DNA from: Chryseobacterium sp. SNU WT5
Lineage (GTDB): Bacteria > Bacteroidota > Bacteroidia > Flavobacteriales > Weeksellaceae
Assembly (NCBI RefSeq): GCF_007362475.1
Contig: NZ_CP041687.1
Coordinates: forward strand, 1,612,001 to 1,676,000
Reading direction: 5' to 3'
DNA length: 64,000 nt
In this document: one piece after another, positions 26,001-34,468 of the stretch
Layout: each line of letters begins with the position of its first letter
How positions within the stretch are numbered: the stretch's first letter is position 1
Program-made: the position numbers and the translations under genes
The notes under the pieces: model-generated
Told to the model about the DNA's origin: nothing
Seen by the model: the letters and a program-made list of their open reading frames with translations, nothing else
Databases searched by the model: none

Positions 26001-26191
26001 TGATTCCATTGGTTTTTGCAACAGGAATTGGGTCTGTAGGAAACCGCTCGATTGCCACAGGTGCAGCTTCTGGATTACTAATAGGAACGGTATTCGGTCT
26101 TATTGCAATTCCGGTGTTATTTGTAATATTCCAATACCTACAGGAGAAAGTAGTGCCTTTAAAAGAAAAGGAAATTAATCTATCTGAATAA
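23039..26191 (+). CDS. RND multidrug efflux pump, HAE1/AcrB family
   Basis: This 1050-residue inner-membrane pump has the normal length and symmetry of HAE1 transporters. The N-terminus MVKKFINRPVLSTVISIMIVVLG is helix 1. GIVVDDAIVVVE in helix 4 (about residues 402-413) holds the paired proton-relay aspartates, and GLLAKNAILIVEFA in helix 10 holds the coupling Lys. Two large periplasmic loops contain porter and docking domains. It exports lipophilic or amphiphilic compounds using the proton gradient. Partners are the adaptor before it and the outer-membrane factor after it. The drug range cannot be predicted. Confidence 0.96.
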   Translation: MVKKFINRPVLSTVISIMIVVLGILGLISLPVTQYPDIAPPTVRISANYTGANAQTVMNSVIIPIEEQVNGVEGMDYISSSAGNNGSASIQIFFKQGIDPDIASVNVQNQVQRAIPLLPSEVTRSGVQVSKQQTSALMFLSFYTANPNLDEVWLQNYLNINIIPELKRVNGVGDAQVFGGKNYSMRIWLDPAKMAAYGLEPTEVSAAINEQSREAAAGALGENSGSSFQYIITYKGKYNEVDQFENIILRALGNGEYLRLKDVAEIKLDSQSYAGIGESNGNRSISMGIFQTPGSNAQEIITNIKTLLKETEKTLPEGIGYNINFDTNEFLDASISKVVTTLLEAFVLVFLVVFLFLQDFRSTLIPAIAVPVSIIGTFFFLNMFGYSINLLTLFALVLAIGIVVDDAIVVVEAVHAKMESGITDAKKATIEAMDEITGAIISITLVMAAVFIPVTFLTGPTGVFYQQFGITLIIAILISAVNALTLSPVLCAMFLKPPAHHSKEYASMNFMQKFFAKFNAGFNAGTKKYGQSFSFLLRHKWMSLLVIFAAGAVTFWWASSTMPTGFIPKEDRGILFTDVQLPPGASLERTYNVLSDLQKEARKIPGVQNVTYTASRGFMSGSGSNVGQAFIKLKPFDERGKADGQSIDEITGKLFGITGKYPDAKIIFFSPPSVPGFGSSDGFSTVLLDKSGGDISELNKVTQSFVGALMQRPEIQFASTSFNTNYPQYQMVVNTPRAKESGVSLNSILSTMQGYIGGIYSSDFTKYGKQFRVMIQALPDDRKSPESLNSIFVKTASGAMAPISQFVTLEKSFGPQSLERYNLFTSVGINGSSNLGFSTGDAIKAVQEVAAENLPANYDVEFTGLTKEEMKAGSQTYIVFLLSFLFVYFILAAQYESYLLPFSVIFSLPLGVIGAFFGQRIFGLENNIYFQIAIIMLIGLLAKNAILIVEFAVQRRHHGESIAMSAINAAKARLRPILMTSFAFIFGMIPLVFATGIGSVGNRSIATGAASGLLIGTVFGLIAIPVLFVIFQYLQEKVVPLKEKEINLSE

Positions 26192-26210
26192 TTGAAAGTC
26201 CAAAACTTTT

Positions 26211-27635
26211 ATGAAAATTAAAAAAATGAATAAATATTTCAATATAAAAATACTTTCAGTTCTTTTTTCAGCTTTTGTTTTGACGTCTTGTATGACGCGC
26301 GAAAAGTATGAAAGACCAAGTGAAGTGATTAACGAAGATCTTTTCCGCACAGATTTACTGCCGAAAGATTCAACGAGTATGGCAACTGTTTCGTGGAGAG
26401 AAATTTTCACTGATCCAGTTTTGCAAAAACATATTAGCACGGCTTTAGAAAATAATTTAGATGTAAGAGTTGCTTTGCAAAATATTAGTGCGGCGGATTC
26501 TTATTTAAAGCAAAGTAAAGCAGCTTATTTACCAACCCTTTCTGTTGGTCCAAATTATACCTTTCAGACACAGTCTTTAAATACGCAGTCTGGCCAGTTA
26601 GTAGGACAAAGAAAGTATGGAAATCAAGTTGATGTTTCTGCAAATGTTGGTTGGGAAGTTGATATTTGGGGAAAATTAAAAGCCCAGCAAAAAGCGGAGT
26701 TAGCTAATTATTTAGGAACTGTTTCTGCCCATCAAGCTGTGAAAAGCGATTTGGTAGCGTCAGTTGCATCGGCTTATTATCAGCTTTTGACTTTTGATGA
26801 TCAGAAGAAAATCATTAACGAAACCATCGCTTTAAGAAATAAAAATCTTGAAACCACCCAAGCTTTAAAAGATGCAGGAACGGTTACGGAAGTTGCAGTT
26901 CAGCAAAGTCAGGCGCTTGTTTTCAATGCAGAATCAATGCTGATTAGTATTGATGTGCAGATTGCCTTACTCGAAAATACCATCAGTCTTTTAATGGGCG
27001 AACCTTCCCATGCTATTGAGCGTACAACGATTGATGCTCAGAAAATGCCAGTTAGTATAGCCTTAGGTTATCCTGCAAATTTATTAGAAAACCGTCCTGA
27101 TGTAAAAGCTGCAGAATATCGTTTGATAAATGCTTTTGAACTGACGAATGCTGCCAAAGCTAATTTCTATCCGACGTTAAGATTGACGGGAAGTGGAGGA
27201 ATCTCTTCAGGAGATATCGATCAACTGTTCAGTGCAAGTTCACTTTTTGCGAATGTTGTCGGAGGTTTAGCCCAACCGATTTTGAATAAAAGACAAATTA
27301 AAACGCAATACGAAGTAAGTTTAGCGAACAAAGAAATCGCTTATCTGAACTTCAGAAGATCAGTATTAACAGCAGGAAGAGAAGTTTCTGATGCTTTAAA
27401 GATTTATCAATCGCAAGATGGTTTCATTAATCTGAAAAAGAAAGAAATGAATGCCTATAAAAACTCTGTAGACTATTCGCAGGAATTGGTAAACTACGGT
27501 TTAGCGAACTATCTTGAGGTCATCAACGCGAGTGTTAACCAGTTGAATGCTGAACTGAATATTTCAAATGCCGAATATTCTAAACTTGATGCTGGAATTG
27601 AATTGTATCGCGCTCTTGGTGGTGGATGGAGATAA
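26211..27635 (+). CDS. Outer-membrane efflux lipoprotein, NodT/OprM family
   Basis: This 474-residue TolC-type channel completes the tripartite pump. A lipobox (FVLTSC, Cys about residue 27) is followed by the conserved WREIFTDPVLQKHISTAL opening and two repeats of the TolC helical hairpins. RPDVKAAEYRLINAFE and YPTLRLTGSGG are signature stretches, and NYLEVINASVNQLNAELN is near the C-terminus. Start ATG 26211 is 19 bp after the pump; ATG 26226 is possible without affecting the signal. It is the last gene of the operon, followed by a terminator. Confidence 0.94.
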   Translation: MKIKKMNKYFNIKILSVLFSAFVLTSCMTREKYERPSEVINEDLFRTDLLPKDSTSMATVSWREIFTDPVLQKHISTALENNLDVRVALQNISAADSYLKQSKAAYLPTLSVGPNYTFQTQSLNTQSGQLVGQRKYGNQVDVSANVGWEVDIWGKLKAQQKAELANYLGTVSAHQAVKSDLVASVASAYYQLLTFDDQKKIINETIALRNKNLETTQALKDAGTVTEVAVQQSQALVFNAESMLISIDVQIALLENTISLLMGEPSHAIERTTIDAQKMPVSIALGYPANLLENRPDVKAAEYRLINAFELTNAAKANFYPTLRLTGSGGISSGDIDQLFSASSLFANVVGGLAQPILNKRQIKTQYEVSLANKEIAYLNFRRSVLTAGREVSDALKIYQSQDGFINLKKKEMNAYKNSVDYSQELVNYGLANYLEVINASVNQLNAELNISNAEYSKLDAGIELYRALGGGWR

Positions 27636-27660
27636 TAAAAGCATCTTCGAATATATCATA

Positions 27661-27697
27661 AAAAAATCTCTTTCAATTTATTGGAAGAGATTTTTTT
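27661..27697 (+). terminator. Terminator of the RND operon
   Basis: A 16-bp stem, AAAAAATCTCTTTCAA (27661-27676), pairs with its complement (one G-U wobble) across a TTTA loop and is followed by TTTT. It lies 25 bp after the outer-membrane factor stop. Confidence 0.85.
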
Positions 27698-27810
27698 TGC
27701 TAAGTGAAACGCCTTTGCAACCGTAATTTTTATGCAGTAATAGAAATAAAATCTTTGCGACTTCGCGTTAAAAATATTCGTCCATTCTAGGTAATTATTT
27801 ACAGCCAAAT

Positions 27811-28347
27811 TTATTTCAGATATTTAAAGAATTCCCACATCACAATTCCACCACAAACCGAAACGTTCAAAGAGTGCTTCGTTCCCAACTGTGGAATTTC
27901 CAGGAATTTATCATAAAACGGAAGTGCTTCGTCGCTCAATCCATCAACTTCATTTCCTAAAACCAAAGCATATTTTTCATCTTTATTAATGGGATAATCA
28001 GTCATGATTTCGGAACTTGTTGTTTGTTCGATTCCAATAATTTTAAAGTTTTCCTTTTTTAAATTTTGAAGCGCTTCTGAGATAGCTTTTTCATAAACCC
28101 AATCCACACTTTCCGTCGCTCCAAGAGCGGCTTTGTGAATTTCACGATGTGGCGGTTGCGGAGTAATGCCACACAAAATCACTTTCTCAATTAAAAATGC
28201 ATCTGCCGTTCTGAAAATCGCACCTACATTATGCATGCTTCGAACATTATCTAAGACTACAACAAGCGGCGTTTTTTTGGTTTCTTTAAAGGTTTCGATA
28301 TCTATTCTCCCTAATTCTTCGAGTTTCAGTTTCTTTGTGGATGACAT
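27811..28347 (-). CDS. TrmH/SpoU family RNA 2'-O-methyltransferase
   Basis: This 178-residue SPOUT methyltransferase shows all three knot motifs: NVRSMHNVGAIFRTADAF (motif 1), LVLGNEVDGLSDEAL (motif 2) and IPQLGTKHSLNVSVCGGIVMWEFF (motif 3). It uses S-adenosylmethionine to methylate a ribose in tRNA or rRNA. The short length without an extra substrate-binding domain fits the TrmH/YibK-like group. It is divergent from mutS. TAATTTTG at 28362-28369 (reverse) is its possible -7 box. Confidence 0.92.
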   Translation of the reverse strand: MSSTKKLKLEELGRIDIETFKETKKTPLVVVLDNVRSMHNVGAIFRTADAFLIEKVILCGITPQPPHREIHKAALGATESVDWVYEKAISEALQNLKKENFKIIGIEQTTSSEIMTDYPINKDEKYALVLGNEVDGLSDEALPFYDKFLEIPQLGTKHSLNVSVCGGIVMWEFFKYLK

Positions 28348-28419
28348 TTTCGTATTTTTGGCAAAATTAAGGTTTTAAAATCTTAATTTTTTAGTTCAAT
28401 AATTATTAAAATCCATTCC

Positions 28420-31005
28420 GTGGCAAAAGAAAAGAAAGAAACTCCTTTAATGACGCAATACAATACCATCAAGGCGAAATACCCTGATGCGCTTTTGCTG
28501 TTTCGAGTAGGAGATTTCTACGAAACTTTCGGAACGGACGCGATTCGAACGTCGCAGATTTTAGGAATCGTTTTGACCAAAAGAGCCAACGGTGAAGGTC
28601 ATATCGAACTTGCCGGCTTTCCACATCATTCCGTGGATACTTATTTGCCAAAACTCGTGAGAGCGGGACTTCGTGTTGCAATCTGTGATCAGTTAGAAGA
28701 TCCAAAAGGAGTGAAAGGAATTGTAAAACGTGGCGTTACAGAACTGGTAACTCCTGGCGTCACCTTCAATGAACAGGTTTTAACTTCTAAGAAAAATAAC
28801 TTTCTACTTTCTATTCATAAAGCAAAGGAGAAGTACGGAATCGCTTTAGTCGATGTTTCTACTGGGGAATTTCTAACTTCGGAAGGAAATCTGGAACAGC
28901 TGCTTCATATCGTTGGAACTTTTGATCCAAGCGAAATTATTTATCAGCGAACAACTGAACTTCCTTCTCAATTGAAGAACCGCAATTCTTTTAAATTAGA
29001 AGATTGGGCTTTTCAATACAATTATGCCTACGAAAAACTCACCAATCATTTCAAAACCAATTCATTAAAAGGTTTTGGAATTGAGGATTTGAATTTAGGA
29101 ATTACAGCAGCCGGAGCTATCTTTGCTTATTTAGTTGAAGATACGCATCATGCACTTTTACAGCATATTACGAAAATAAAATTGATTCCGAAAGATGATT
29201 ATCTGATGATGGATCATTTTACGTTGCGAAATTTAGAAATCGTTTATTCAAGTCATTCGCAAGGGAAATCATTACTCGATATTATTGATAAAACTTCTAC
29301 GCCAATGGGCGGAAGATTGTTAAGAAGAAGATTGATTTTGCCTTTAAAATCGGTCAACGAAATCAACAGAAGATTAGATCTCATTGAGTTTTTTAATAAA
29401 GAAGAAAATCTGAAATATGAGATTTTACAGTTATTAAAATCGATTTCAGATTTGGACCGTTTGATGGGAAAACTGGCAGCGGAAAAAATTTCACCGAAAG
29501 AACTTGGTTATCTTCGTCAGAGTTTGATTAACATTAGAAATATTAAAGAATTACTTCACGCTCATGATGAGGTTTTGGCTTGGTTGTCACCTTTAATTCC
29601 TTTAGATGAACTCATTGAATATTTAATTAATTATTTGAATGATGAACTTCCCGTTAATATTTCAAAAGGAAATGTAATTAAAACCAGTATTTCAGAAGAA
29701 CTCGATCATTTGCGCGGACTTCAAAGCAAAGGGAAAAATTTTTTGGATGAAATGTGCGATCGTGAAGTAAAACGCACCGGAATCACAAGTTTAAAAATCA
29801 GTTTCAACAATGTTTTCGGTTATTTTATTGAAGTAAGAAATTCTCATAAAGATAAAGTTCCAGAAGATTGGATTCGCAAGCAAACCCTCGTGAATGCCGA
29901 ACGATACATCACCGAAGAACTCAAAGAATACGAAGAACAAATTCTGGGAGCCGAAGAAAAGATTTCAAAAATTGAACATTTGCTTTACCGAAAGGTTTGT
30001 GAAAATGTAATGATTTACATTGATCAGATTCAGGAGAATTCTAAGATCATTGCAGAATTGGATTGCGGTGTCGGTTTATCTGAACTTGCCGTTTCTGAAT
30101 CTTATACAAAACCAGTTTTAAATGAAGGTTTTGAAATTGATTTAAAAGAAGCACGCCATCCGATCATTGAAAACGCTTTGCCATTGGGTGAAAAATACAT
30201 TCCAAATGATTTGTTTTTGTCTAAAGATTCCCAACAGATTATTATGGTTACCGGTCCGAATATGGCGGGTAAATCTGCGATTCTGAGACAAACCGCTATC
30301 ATTTGTCTAATGGCTCAAATAGGAAGTTTCGTGCCAGCAAAACATGCAGAGATCGGAGTTTTAGATAAAATATTTACCAGAGTTGGAGCAACCGATAATA
30401 TTTCTTCCGGCGAATCAACGTTCATGGTTGAGATGAATGAAGCTGCAAATATTCTCAATAATATTTCTGAACGAAGTTTAATTCTTTTAGATGAAATCGG
30501 ACGTGGAACGTCTACTTATGACGGAGTTTCCATAGCCTGGGCTATTGCGGAATATCTACATCAACATCCGACGCAGGCGAAAACATTATTTGCCACGCAT
30601 TATCACGAACTCAACGAAATGACGGTGAATTTTGAAAGAATTAAAAACTTCCATGTTTCAATACAAGAACATAAAAAGAGTATTATTTTTTTACGAAAAT
30701 TAGTTCCTGGCGGAAGTGAACATAGTTTCGGGATTCACGTTGCAAAGTTGGCGGGAATGCCTTCAAAAGTGGTCAGCCGAGCGAATGAAGTTTTGAAAAC
30801 TTTAGAAAAAAGCCGTTCACACAGCGGATCCAAAGATTCCGCAAAAGCCATTACTGATGAGAGTTTACAACTTTCTTTCTTCCAGCTAGATGATCCTGTT
30901 TTAGAAAATATTCGGGAAGAATTGTTGAAGATCGATATCAATACTTTAACGCCGATTGAAGCGTTGATGAAGTTGAATTCGATTAAGAAGATGATTGGAA
31001 AGTAA
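28420..31005 (+). CDS. mutS: DNA mismatch repair protein MutS
   Basis: This 861-residue protein recognises mismatches and small loops and recruits MutL. The mismatch-binding Phe33-Tyr-Glu35 lies in FRVGDFYETFG. The ATPase has Walker A GPNMAGKSA near residue 611, the signature STFMVEMNEAANIL, Walker B ILLDEIGRGTSTYDG and FATHYHELNE. Length and domain order match MutS1. The start is GTG at 28420, followed directly by the conserved MAKEKKETPLMTQYN-type N-terminus. A DUF2809 gene follows 9 bp later, probably in the same transcript. Confidence 0.97.
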   Translation: MAKEKKETPLMTQYNTIKAKYPDALLLFRVGDFYETFGTDAIRTSQILGIVLTKRANGEGHIELAGFPHHSVDTYLPKLVRAGLRVAICDQLEDPKGVKGIVKRGVTELVTPGVTFNEQVLTSKKNNFLLSIHKAKEKYGIALVDVSTGEFLTSEGNLEQLLHIVGTFDPSEIIYQRTTELPSQLKNRNSFKLEDWAFQYNYAYEKLTNHFKTNSLKGFGIEDLNLGITAAGAIFAYLVEDTHHALLQHITKIKLIPKDDYLMMDHFTLRNLEIVYSSHSQGKSLLDIIDKTSTPMGGRLLRRRLILPLKSVNEINRRLDLIEFFNKEENLKYEILQLLKSISDLDRLMGKLAAEKISPKELGYLRQSLINIRNIKELLHAHDEVLAWLSPLIPLDELIEYLINYLNDELPVNISKGNVIKTSISEELDHLRGLQSKGKNFLDEMCDREVKRTGITSLKISFNNVFGYFIEVRNSHKDKVPEDWIRKQTLVNAERYITEELKEYEEQILGAEEKISKIEHLLYRKVCENVMIYIDQIQENSKIIAELDCGVGLSELAVSESYTKPVLNEGFEIDLKEARHPIIENALPLGEKYIPNDLFLSKDSQQIIMVTGPNMAGKSAILRQTAIICLMAQIGSFVPAKHAEIGVLDKIFTRVGATDNISSGESTFMVEMNEAANILNNISERSLILLDEIGRGTSTYDGVSIAWAIAEYLHQHPTQAKTLFATHYHELNEMTVNFERIKNFHVSIQEHKKSIIFLRKLVPGGSEHSFGIHVAKLAGMPSKVVSRANEVLKTLEKSRSHSGSKDSAKAITDESLQLSFFQLDDPVLENIREELLKIDINTLTPIEALMKLNSIKKMIGK

Positions 31006-31014
31006 TATCGGGAA

Positions 31015-31401
31015 ATGAAATTTAATCTCAAATATTTTTTAATTACCATTCTGCTTTTCATTGTAGAAGTTTTAATCGCAACTACTTTTAAAGATCTGTT
31101 TTTTGTTCGTGCCTATCTTGGTGATGTAATTGTCGTAGTTCTTATTTACTATTTTATGCTCGCATTTTTCGATCTTAAAAATAAAACAAAACTCATAGTA
31201 GGAATTTTTATTTTCTCGGTAATAGTAGAAGTTTTGCAGTATTTTAAAATCGCAGATGTTTTAAACTTAAAACCAGGAAGTATAGCCGCGGTTGTAGTTG
31301 GAAACAGTTTCAGTTGGATTGATATTCTGTGTTACGCCGTTGGATGTGTAATTCTATATTTGGTGGAATTAAAATCTTCGATTATTGGCAGACCAACTTA
31401 A
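31015..31401 (+). CDS. DUF2809 family small membrane protein
   Basis: This 128-residue protein has four predicted membrane helices and the family's conserved RAYLGDVIVVVLIYY and VEVLQYFKIAD segments. It ends with a short basic tail (GRPT). DUF2809 relatives are VanZ-like in layout; function is unknown. It starts 9 bp after mutS. Its last 20 bases overlap the end of the convergent TonB-like gene. Confidence 0.85.
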   Translation: MKFNLKYFLITILLFIVEVLIATTFKDLFFVRAYLGDVIVVVLIYYFMLAFFDLKNKTKLIVGIFIFSVIVEVLQYFKIADVLNLKPGSIAAVVVGNSFSWIDILCYAVGCVILYLVELKSSIIGRPT

Positions 31402-31789
31402 TTGGCTGTTTAAAATTCATCCGTACGTTTTTACCTTTTAAAGTAGCAGGTTGCCATTTCTCTGTAATTGATTTTACGATTCTTATCCCTTCTTTGTTCA
31501 AACTTCCATTGGCTCCAATCGCTTTGATATTACTTAGGGTTCCGTCTTTTTCTACAATGAATTCGATCATGGTTCTTTGTATGTCTTGGTCTTGGCAATC
31601 AATTAGTCCAGAATTAAATTTGGAGTAAACCAGTTTGGTAAAAGCGTCATTTCCCCCTGGAAAATTTGCACCTTTCAAGTCTTGTTCGAAGGTTTCACTT
31701 TTATCAGTCAAAGTAGGTGTAGCGACAGTCTGCCCAAAAAGCACTATTCCAACTAAACAAAAAAAGAGAAGAATTATGTTTTTCATCAT
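31382..31789 (-). CDS. Exported solo TonB C-terminal domain protein (copy 1)
   Basis: This 135-residue protein has a signal peptide (LLFFCLVGIVLFGQT) and a TonB/AgrB-like C-terminal domain, identified by QRTMIEFIVEKDGTLSNIKAIGANGSLNKEGIRIVKSITEKWQP. The long frame starts with TTG codons; ATG 31789 (or 31786) is preferred. It lacks the membrane-linked proline-rich part of true TonB. It is similar to the next gene and separated from it by 64 bp. Its role is not established. Confidence 0.8.
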   Translation of the reverse strand: MMKNIILLFFCLVGIVLFGQTVATPTLTDKSETFEQDLKGANFPGGNDAFTKLVYSKFNSGLIDCQDQDIQRTMIEFIVEKDGTLSNIKAIGANGSLNKEGIRIVKSITEKWQPATLKGKNVRMNFKQPIKLVCQ

Positions 31790-31853
31790 CAACAAGTTTT
31801 AAATTGGTATTTTATAAAAAGGTTAATTGAGAAAATGACTTTAAAATCAATTC

Positions 31854-32234
31854 TCAGTCAAAAGTCAGATTTAAAGGAAGTCGAAATCGGTATCTTACAA
31901 CTTCATTATTAATTTTCGCCGGAATCCATTTTGTTTTTATTTTGGAGATGGCGCGTATCGCTTCTTTGTTAAAACTATCATTTGTTCCAGTTGCTTTTAT
32001 ATTACTTATGGAACCATCACGTTCAATTACGAAGCCGAGTTCACAAAATTCTTTTCCTTGACCTTTCACCTTTTTTTCTCTAAAATTATCTACAATTAAT
32101 TGACGAAACTTTGTAGCTCCACCTTCGGGAAATTCCGCTATTTGTTCTGTAATAAGGTAAGTTTCTTTTGTTTTTTCTTGTGAAAAGATAAATCCAGACA
32201 TGAGAATCGCACCAATAAAATATAGTTTCTTCAT
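31854..32234 (-). CDS. Exported solo TonB C-terminal domain protein (copy 2)
   Basis: This 126-residue paralogue of the neighbour has a signal peptide (residues 1-18, ending IFSQEK) and the same domain: FVIERDGSISNIKATGTNDSFNKEAIRAISKIKTKWIPAKI. It overlaps the end of the DUF1801 gene by 4 nt (ATGA), so it is translationally coupled to it. The tandem arrangement with copy 1 suggests a local duplication followed by divergence. Confidence 0.8.
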   Translation of the reverse strand: MKKLYFIGAILMSGFIFSQEKTKETYLITEQIAEFPEGGATKFRQLIVDNFREKKVKGQGKEFCELGFVIERDGSISNIKATGTNDSFNKEAIRAISKIKTKWIPAKINNEVVRYRFRLPLNLTFD

Positions 32235-32581
32235 GGTTTAATATATTGTTTTATTTCATCCAAAATTTTTAAAATAAAATCTAACGGTAAATCTTCATTT
32301 TCATCAAGGAGAAGAATTTTAAATTTTTTCCTGCCTTCCGAAATGAGTTCGGGATAATCTAAACGATCGCCGTGATAGAAGCTCAGGTAGTGCTTTTGGT
32401 GCTTTTTACTATAATAAAAATAGCAGAGCATTTTCTTTTTATATTTAATGAAAGGCAAACCAAAACTTAATGTTTCGGTGATGTTTTCTGGATCACTTTC
32501 CAATATTTTTTTTCGCAGAAATAAAAGAGTGCTTTGCTGCGGTTCTTCAATTTTGAAAAAGTATTCCTGTATGGGGTTCAC
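32231..32581 (-). CDS. DUF1801 domain protein
   Basis: This 116-residue soluble protein begins with GTG at 32581, which overlaps the stop of the ABC transporter gene by one base. It carries the DUF1801/YdhG-like fold signature: FFKIEEPQQSTLLFLRKKI, then TETLSFGLPFIKYKKKMLCYFYYSK and YLSFYHGDRLDYPEL. Its biochemical role is unknown. It is part of a coupled run: ABC transporter, this gene, TonB-domain protein. Confidence 0.83.
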   Translation of the reverse strand: MNPIQEYFFKIEEPQQSTLLFLRKKILESDPENITETLSFGLPFIKYKKKMLCYFYYSKKHQKHYLSFYHGDRLDYPELISEGRKKFKILLLDENEDLPLDFILKILDEIKQYIKP

Positions 32582-34419
32582 TATCCAAAATTTTGCAGAT
32601 CTACCAACTTTCTGTAAGTTCCATTCTTATCAAATAAATCTTGATGCGTTCCCTGTTCAACAACAAGTCCACGTTCCATAACGACAATCCAGTCTGCTTT
32701 TTGAATAGTTGAAAGTCGGTGTGCAATGACAAGAGAAGTTCTGTTTTCCATCATTTTTTCTAAAGCATCCTGTACAAATCTTTCAGACTCTGTATCTAAT
32801 GCAGAGGTTGCTTCATCCAGGATCATAATCGGTGGATTCTTTAAAACGGCCCTCGCGATAGAAACTCTTTGTTTTTGTCCGCCAGAGAGTTTGTTTCCAT
32901 CATCACCGATATTGGTGTAATATTTTTCCGGAAGATGATCGATGAATTCATGAGCATTGGCAATTTTTGCTGCAGCTATTACTTCATCTTCTGTAGCATC
33001 AGGTTTCCCCATCAAAATATTATTAAAAACCGAATCATTAAATAAAACGGATTCCTGAGTTACCATTCCCAAAAGGTGTCGGTAATCGGATACTTTCAAA
33101 TTCTTAACATTTTCTCCGTCCACTAAGATCTCGCCTTCAGAAACATCGTAAAATCGTGCAAGTAAATTGGCAACGGTTGTTTTGCCGGAACCTGACTGTC
33201 CCACCAAGGCTATTGTCTTTCCTTTAGGAATGGTGAGATTAAAGTTCTTTAAAATCACATTATCTTTATCATAAAAAAATCCAATTTTGTTGAATTCTAT
33301 TTGATTTTTTAAAGTGGAAATGGGAATAGGATTTTCAATTTCGTCCACTTTTAGATCGTAATCCAAAACTTCTGAAACACGGTCTAAACTCGCCATACCT
33401 CCCTGAATATTAGAAACAGCATTCGCTAGCTTTTTTGCTGGATCCAGGATCTGGAAAAACATGGCAATGAATACCAAGAATGTTTCCGGTTCCATAGTCT
33501 GTTCATTTAGGATTTGAACCCCTGCAAACCAAGTGATAATTAGAATGGTAACCGAACCTAAAAACTCACTCATTGGCGAGGCCAGCTCTCTTCTACGACT
33601 CATTCCAATCGCATATTTTTGCCAGTTGTCGGTAGTTGTATTAAATCTATTTTTTAGGATCTTGTCTGCATTGAAGATTTTGATGACTTTCGAAGACTTT
33701 AAGGTCTCATCAACCAAAGAGAATAAATTTCCTAATTCTTCCTGCGCTGCGGTAGCTTGTTTTTTTAAACTTTTACCCACCCATGAAATCAACCAACCCA
33801 TGATTGGAAAAACCAATAAAGAAAATAAAGTTAATTTTGGGGAAAGAATGAAGAGCGTAACTAAGGAAGTGATAATCATAAAAGGAGAGTTGATCACATC
33901 CACCAGACTTCCCATAATGCCGCCTTCTACGCCGCCGATATCATTAGAGATTCTAGACATCATATCTCCTTTTCTCTTTTCAGTGAAAAATGAAACTGGC
34001 AATTTTAGAAACTTATCGTACATGGCAGTTCTCAGATCTTTAGTGATTCCAACCCGATAATTAACCAAAAGATAAGCGCCTAAATATCGAAATGCATTTC
34101 TGAGTAAAAATGCCAAAGCAGTTACCCCACAAAGAAATGCCAACACCTTTACAGCACCATTTTGATCTATTTGCATTTGAATACTGTAATATGCCCAATC
34201 TTTAGCATAGCTAAAAAAATCGACCAATTTCCCGGAATTAACGGGTGCTGTGGTCGTGTCAACTTTCTCTACGGTGCCAAACATTAAACCCAAAATAGGT
34301 AACATGGTAGCCACAGAGAAAATGTTAAGAAGAGAGTACATGATATTGCAAAACATGCTGGCAAAAAGATATTTCTGATGCGGTTTTGCGAAAAAGAGTA
34401 TTCTTTGGAATGGTTTCAT
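32581..34419 (-). CDS. ABC transporter, exporter type with fused ATPase (MsbA-like)
   Basis: This 612-residue half-transporter has six membrane helices (residues about 20-330), then an ATP-binding domain with Walker A GQSGSGKTT, signature LSGGQKQR, Walker B IMILDEATSALD and the H-loop VIAHRLST. Homodimers of this type flip lipids, such as lipid A-core, or export drugs. It cannot be told by eye whether this is MsbA itself. It starts 49 bp after the M28 peptidase stop, and DUF1801 overlaps its end. Confidence 0.92.
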   Translation of the reverse strand: MKPFQRILFFAKPHQKYLFASMFCNIMYSLLNIFSVATMLPILGLMFGTVEKVDTTTAPVNSGKLVDFFSYAKDWAYYSIQMQIDQNGAVKVLAFLCGVTALAFLLRNAFRYLGAYLLVNYRVGITKDLRTAMYDKFLKLPVSFFTEKRKGDMMSRISNDIGGVEGGIMGSLVDVINSPFMIITSLVTLFILSPKLTLFSLLVFPIMGWLISWVGKSLKKQATAAQEELGNLFSLVDETLKSSKVIKIFNADKILKNRFNTTTDNWQKYAIGMSRRRELASPMSEFLGSVTILIITWFAGVQILNEQTMEPETFLVFIAMFFQILDPAKKLANAVSNIQGGMASLDRVSEVLDYDLKVDEIENPIPISTLKNQIEFNKIGFFYDKDNVILKNFNLTIPKGKTIALVGQSGSGKTTVANLLARFYDVSEGEILVDGENVKNLKVSDYRHLLGMVTQESVLFNDSVFNNILMGKPDATEDEVIAAAKIANAHEFIDHLPEKYYTNIGDDGNKLSGGQKQRVSIARAVLKNPPIMILDEATSALDTESERFVQDALEKMMENRTSLVIAHRLSTIQKADWIVVMERGLVVEQGTHQDLFDKNGTYRKLVDLQNFG

Positions 34420-34468
34420 TGACGGAGATTAAGGTGCGAAAATACGGAATTTTGAATTGCTCGGTTTG

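Noticed and set aside
33533-34060. A 175-codon forward frame inside the ABC transporter gene
   Set aside because: It overlaps the transporter's membrane domain completely; the translation has no recognisable motif and no promoter.
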